Assembly: GCF_001625215.2 (NCBI RefSeq)
Contig: NC_030383.2
Span: 3,174,779-3,238,778, forward strand
Reading direction: 5' to 3'
Length of the DNA stretch: 64,000 nucleotides
Source: Daucus carota subsp. sativus
Taxonomy: Eukaryota > Streptophyta > Magnoliopsida > Apiales > Apiaceae
Both the position numbers and the translations under genes were made by a program. Positions 59,501 through 64,000 of the stretch are shown piece by piece (position 1 is the stretch's first letter; the number at the start of each line of letters is the position of its first letter). Below the pieces are notes generated by a model that searched no databases, was not told the DNA's origin, and saw nothing but the letters and a program-made list of their open reading frames with translations.

Positions 59501-62500
59501 TATGTTAAATATATACTGTTAATGTGCTTACTGATAGCAATACATGAAACAAAACAGGGACAACATTACGTACCACAGCAACTACCAGATTTCCAGGGGA
59601 TAATGCTAGACCAAAACATGAATCGAATGCATTTGGGACCTGCAAAGGATCCCTGGAAAACTTTAGATGCTGAATAATATGTGTATCTGGAGTGTTAAGA
59701 ACTGTAGAGGATCACATCATACATCAGTAGAGCTCTCCACACCAGGAGTATTTGAAGGTAAAGTTACTTTGCATAAGGAATCTCCATTTAGAGTCCAGCA
59801 GTGAAAAGAATCATCCTTAAATAACACATTTAGTAGTTAGGAGTACATACTTTTATCATCAGGAAGAAAATATTCCAGTTACTTGGCCATCAAACTGGGT
59901 GGGGGGAGGGGGGGCTATATGGTCAGTACTGGAAAGCATTAATGAGTCAAGTCCGACACAGTTCTACTATTAAACATACTACATTATAACTAAATCCACG
60001 AATTGATAAGTGCAAACATTATGGGGGGGTACCATGTACCTAAGAAAACAGAATCTTAGAAACCTCAAAATTGCTTTGGGTCAAAAATACGGAAAAGACA
60101 CAAGAATAGGAAAAAGGTTAGAAGAGAAAATCGTGAACAGGATACATATAAGAGAAACATGACCATCACAAATTGCATAAGCTGGCCGTTAGCCACATAC
60201 GAGCACAATGAGCCTAAATACCTGGTTGCAGCTGTACAAACAGTTTCCATCGAATGCCCATGCGATTCCTGTTACCTGAAAAGTAATTGGAAATAGAAAA
60301 CTTAAAATTTATCATGATAATATATTTACATATATTTTTACTTATAATCATATTTGATAGGAATAGAAGGAAACTTACAACATGCCCATGTAAATCATCA
60401 GAACCAACTTTATGAAATTTTCTGGTAGATATGTCACATTTCCACACTTCTAAAGCTCCAGAACCTTTGCCAACCGCTAGAAGAATTTTTTCCGCAGAGG
60501 CTATGGGCACAGTAAGAGAAAGTGTAGAAACTGGAACAGAATCCACGGATATGAGCTGCATAGAGATAGACTGATCCACATCAACATAAATATATATTCA
60601 TTCAAAAGCTTGGAGTAAAAAACTAAGAGTTCAAAAGGGTGACCTCGTGAAATAGGGAGAAGGAGGCAGAACTAGTTTTGGATGGCTTCAGCAATTCCGC
60701 ACTATAACAGTGCCAAATCTTGACACTGTAAATGAAAGAGTAATATTAGTAGCAAACTTTTTTGAATCAAATATTTCTATATTCAAGTGATCAAATCAAC
60801 TGCATGTTGTCCCCCTCTAGTAACAGACAAATACAATAACAAAAAACCAAAACAACACAAAGCAAAATATAAGTATATGTTGCTTGTATTGCCTATTTGA
60901 TATTCGTAGAAGTTGCAGCGTCTAATAAAATTTAATATACCTTGAAAGTTTGAAGATATGAGATATCTTGTCATTAATTTTACATACAACTATAAATACC
61001 ATAAGTTTGAGCACAAGAAGATTTGCATATACGTGTAACCTTAAAACTGGAATTTTTAGATGATCTTCGGAGTTCGGCAACTTCTCTAGCATTATAGACA
61101 AAGCAATGGGTTATTACTGTTTTGATTTAGATGCATACATCTATATCAATAATCAGATCAATAGCAAGAGAATATTTAGTATCTTCTGTTACCTATTGAA
61201 TTATCATTCAAAATAAGTTGACTGAAGCTACTTTTAGCAACATTTTGTATAACAGTTACTTTAGAGTTTAGCCACTTTTTATTTAGTTATAATTAAGGTA
61301 GAACAAATACATGCCAAAAAATATTTTAAAAATCTACTCACAATAAATAACAATAAGTATAAAGTAAAACCTCATTCTGTCCATTTTCAGTGTAATCACA
61401 TCCAAGTTGCAATTGAACAGACAACTGTAGTAGATAACATGTGTTGTTTAAGTCGTGAGAAATGGCGTGATTAATCACGCTTTACGAGCTGCGTATTAGT
61501 GTGATTATAAACTTGGCATAAAATCATGCTTGGCTCGAGTATTACTCGCCAAAAATCGCACTAAGAAACACAAAAACTGAAATACCCCCAAGTTAAAAAT
61601 AACTTACTTATCTTTACTAAGTACCCATTACAAAGAAGAGAAAGAATTTAAAAGAATGAAATTGAGCTAAACAATTTAGAAGCCTTTGACTTACTAAATA
61701 TTATAGATTGATAGTTTAATACTGCTATATAATATTCCCACATGTTTGAGACTGTAATTTATGTTTGAAACTATTTTAAGTACTATTTTATTGTTTACCA
61801 TTAGAACAAACATTCTCAATATCATATAAGTACAAATATAGATTATTTCAATTTTGGGAAAAAAAACGTGTGAGTAATCGCGCTTCACAATTGGAGCACC
61901 TATCCTTTATACCCCGTGCTAAGAATCTCTTGCGGTTTTTTCAATTTTGTGTGTTTCATAGCACTAGGTGGTGTACAAGGCACTATTATGTCAAAGCTCT
62001 AGATACAAAGGGGTACAAAAATTAAGTCTATGTGTAAGCATCAAACTACTCACCTCCCATCCGAACTTCCTGTAGCTAAGAGAAGCTGATGATTAGAAGC
62101 ATCAGAAACAGACACTGCCCAATTCATTGTAGTGACCCAAGACATATGTGCATGGAGAATTCCAACGAGCTGTACATCATTGGTATATGTGTTGTTTATA
62201 ATAGAATAGTGTTGTGGTTTATTGATTTTCCAGAACGAAATCATGCCCGATTTTCCTCCAATTGCAAGTATCGAACAACAGTCACACGAATCATCTGGTG
62301 ACGATAATCTATACTCGGATGTTTGTAAAAGTGGTGACCAGGAAACAACAACTGAAGCTAGCATTGAGCTGCGTGAAGCATATTTATCAGCTGATATTAA
62401 GGCGACGTTATGCGTTTCTGGCACTCTTTTCTTACTCTTTGTTTTAGATTTAGGCATGCAAACAATTTGAAGAGACCTACTTTTCAGCTTGTCATCAGGG

Positions 62501-62582
62501 GCTTTAAGAGCCTGGAAAACAAGCAAAAGGATTTAGAGACAACTATGACTACTAACTGTGAAGTTTAACTGAGTTAATAGTG

Positions 62583-62674
<92 letters not shown>

Positions 62675-62689
62675 GTATGTATGTGTGTA

Positions 62690-62735
<46 letters not shown>

Positions 62736-63600
62736 AATTACCATGAACCCAACAATGAAGAGTGCAATGACTATATATGATATCATGTTACAACATTGTA
62801 ACTTCATATACTAAAAGACACCAACCTCTATAGATGAACCTTCAATTGCAAGCGAGCATGGAAAACTTGAGACTTCAGTAATATCATTTGCAGAATCACT
62901 ACCATCAAGCACAGAAGAACAGAATAAACTTATGAGTTTAGAGTTTATTATCTTGATTAAATCAAACAATCTGTGCAATACTAGTAAATATGGCATAGTC
63001 GAGCACTGTACCTCACTGCTATGTCATTACGCCTTTTTCGTTTAGGGTTTTTTCTCATCACAGGGGTCGAAGTATCAACATCATGATCTTTCCCGAGTTC
63101 ACTTGCTCTCTCCTAAAACAGAAAAAGATATTTTATTTTTGGGGGTTCTGATACAGAGAATATAACAGATGAAGGATAACCAGAACCAATAAAACAGTAA
63201 AGAAATAATAAATCATACAACGCTTCATGCGCTATTTACATTTCTACTTCAAAAAACATTTGACAAGTGCTTTTCAAGTGTGCTTAGTTATCTACAAATC
63301 ATATGTTTGATACATGCACACGTGAACTTACTTCACAACAAGGTACAGAGTCCATGTTACATAAAGAAAAGTTATCAGGTTATGTTAAACTGCTAGAACA
63401 GGTCTACTAGAACTATTCAATTACTTGACTTACATTAAAAAGCTCCGAGTAAACATCCGACTCCCAGAAATTGACATCCAGTAAATACTTGTACAGCTTC
63501 TCAGAAATATCCAAGATCTATGTTATGATGACAAACTGAAACTTCATTACAAGACGATTACTGGTACAATCATATGTGTGTGTGTGTGTGTGTGTGTAAT

Positions 63601-63652
<52 letters not shown>

Positions 63653-64000
63653 ATTATCTATAAATGTTTTAAGAAATCGATGTCCTTGTGACTCGAGTAC
63701 AAATTAAATCATTCAAGATTATTTACTTTTGGTAAAGGTCAACTACAGATATTAAGATATTAAGACTCTACTACGCTTCCACTCAGAGCTAAACGAGGAC
63801 ATACCTCAACCCACTCGGCGGAGAAGTCATAGAAAGGAAAACGGTAAAGCTTCACTCGTCCTTCAGTGGTACAAACAGCAAGCAAGCATCTGCACCAAGT
63901 AACACACACGCAACTTACATTTTCAAATATAATCACATTACAACACCTAACAAAATGTAAACCAAAACAAGGTAAGCTGGATAAAATTTACCCTGAGTTT
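56572..64000 (-). CDS. TFIIIC-like WD40 / zinc-finger protein, N-terminus off window
   Basis: Fourteen exons close in phase to 802 residues plus stop: 63992-64000 (partial), 63805-63889, 63434-63517, 63012-63112, 62826-62898, 62054-62511, 60644-60725, 60379-60555, 60222-60275, 59723-59815, 59574-59639, 58639-58685, 57612-58307 and 56572-56956. The N-terminal half has WD40-type blades (CLLAVCTTEGRVKLYRFPFY, ILAIGGKSGMISFWKI, LLATGSSDGRVKIW, VTGIAWAFDGNCLYSCNQ), as in the TFIIIC delta/90-kDa subunit. A basic PKRKRR likely acts as nuclear signal. The C-terminus has a Cys-rich zinc domain (CSYCSAPVPF, FCVCCNRR, CVFCGILLQRLQPEFLLA) like zf-TFIIIC. It resembles Arabidopsis At3g49400. Expected role: RNA polymerase III promoter recognition in the nucleus. 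Some 90 N-terminal residues are missing. Confidence 0.88.
59377..59606. repeat. Partial exon duplication inside a TFIIIC intron
   Basis: The exon 11 3' end plus donor and intron start (about 59536-59606) recurs at about 59377-59445, 160 bp away. It shares ACATTACGTACCACAGCAAC and ACCAGATTTCCAGGG. Short ATATTAATATGTTAAATA repeats lie between the copies. Confidence 0.8.
61465..61480. repeat. Perfect 16-bp palindrome in TFIIIC intron 6
   Basis: GCGTGATTAATCACGC reads the same on both strands. No function is assigned. Confidence 0.7.
62586..62731. repeat. (AT)n-(TG)n compound microsatellite in a TFIIIC intron
   Basis: About 85 bp of AT repeats followed by a short ATGT transition and about 38 bp of TG repeats. 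The open frames across it on both strands are artefacts of the repeat. Confidence 0.95.
63575..63650. repeat. (TG)n and (GA)n microsatellites in a TFIIIC intron
   Basis: A TG run at about 63575-63597 is followed by a GA run at about 63608-63649. Confidence 0.95.

Noticed and set aside
62580-62807. Open frames on both strands with YIYIYI / HTHTHT
   Set aside because: Pure artefact of the compound AT/TG microsatellite in a TFIIIC intron.
1-64000. CRISPR arrays, rRNA, tRNA, prokaryotic operons or integrated virus genes
   Set aside because: None of their signatures were seen; repeats here are SSRs, MITEs or tandem duplications.

Overview
This is plant nuclear DNA, very probably from a eudicot. 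The genes are split by short GT-AG introns, intergenic DNA is very AT-rich and full of MITEs, Helitron-like ends and SSRs, and the gene families are plant-specific (GRF, GIF, IQD, BAHD acyltransferase, chloroplast HSP21, DUF4228/PADRE). I could not name the species from sequence alone. No rRNA, tRNA, CRISPR or prokaryotic feature was seen. Exon models below were spliced by hand from GT/AG signals and kept only when the reading phase closed exactly.

Layout. 1-1943 (-): first coding exon and start of intron 1 of a GRF-interacting factor (GIF/SS18-like). 2.9-16.3 kb: a rearranged repeat locus with three tandem units. Each carries a decayed exon of anthranilate synthase alpha (TrpE/ASA). The locus also holds an inverted segment and a nested transposon stack whose empty insertion site survives in the inverted copy. 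18.86-20.70 kb (+): a GRF7/8-type growth-regulating factor with an intact miR396 site. 21.7-33.1 kb (-): three tandem BAHD acyltransferase genes, each with the same 14-nt first coding exon, plus a broken copy of the 3' end of an IQD gene. 33.8-35.4 kb (-): the intact IQD gene. 37.4-38.4 kb (+): plastid HSP21. 38.75-39.28 kb (-): a PADRE (DUF4228) protein. 39.3-45.8 kb: gene-poor DNA with a Helitron and a Tourist MITE. 45.84-46.24 kb (+): a small secreted glycine-rich protein. 47.1-51.7 kb (-): a 10-exon CID-type PAM2 + two-RRM protein. 56.6-64.0 kb (-): all but the N-terminus of a TFIIIC-like WD40/zinc-finger protein.

How the genes relate. GIF and GRF proteins form one transcriptional complex in plants, and here members of both families lie about 17 kb apart with the repeat locus between them. 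A fragment of the GRF upstream leader is also found inside that locus. The BAHD genes form a tandem family that probably grew by duplication of an IQD-BAHD segment. The other genes look like unrelated single-copy neighbours.

Most interesting: the GIF/GRF linkage across the TrpE-fragment array, the conserved 14-nt micro-exon in the BAHD genes, and the transposon stack with its internal empty site. I found no clearly new biochemical system.
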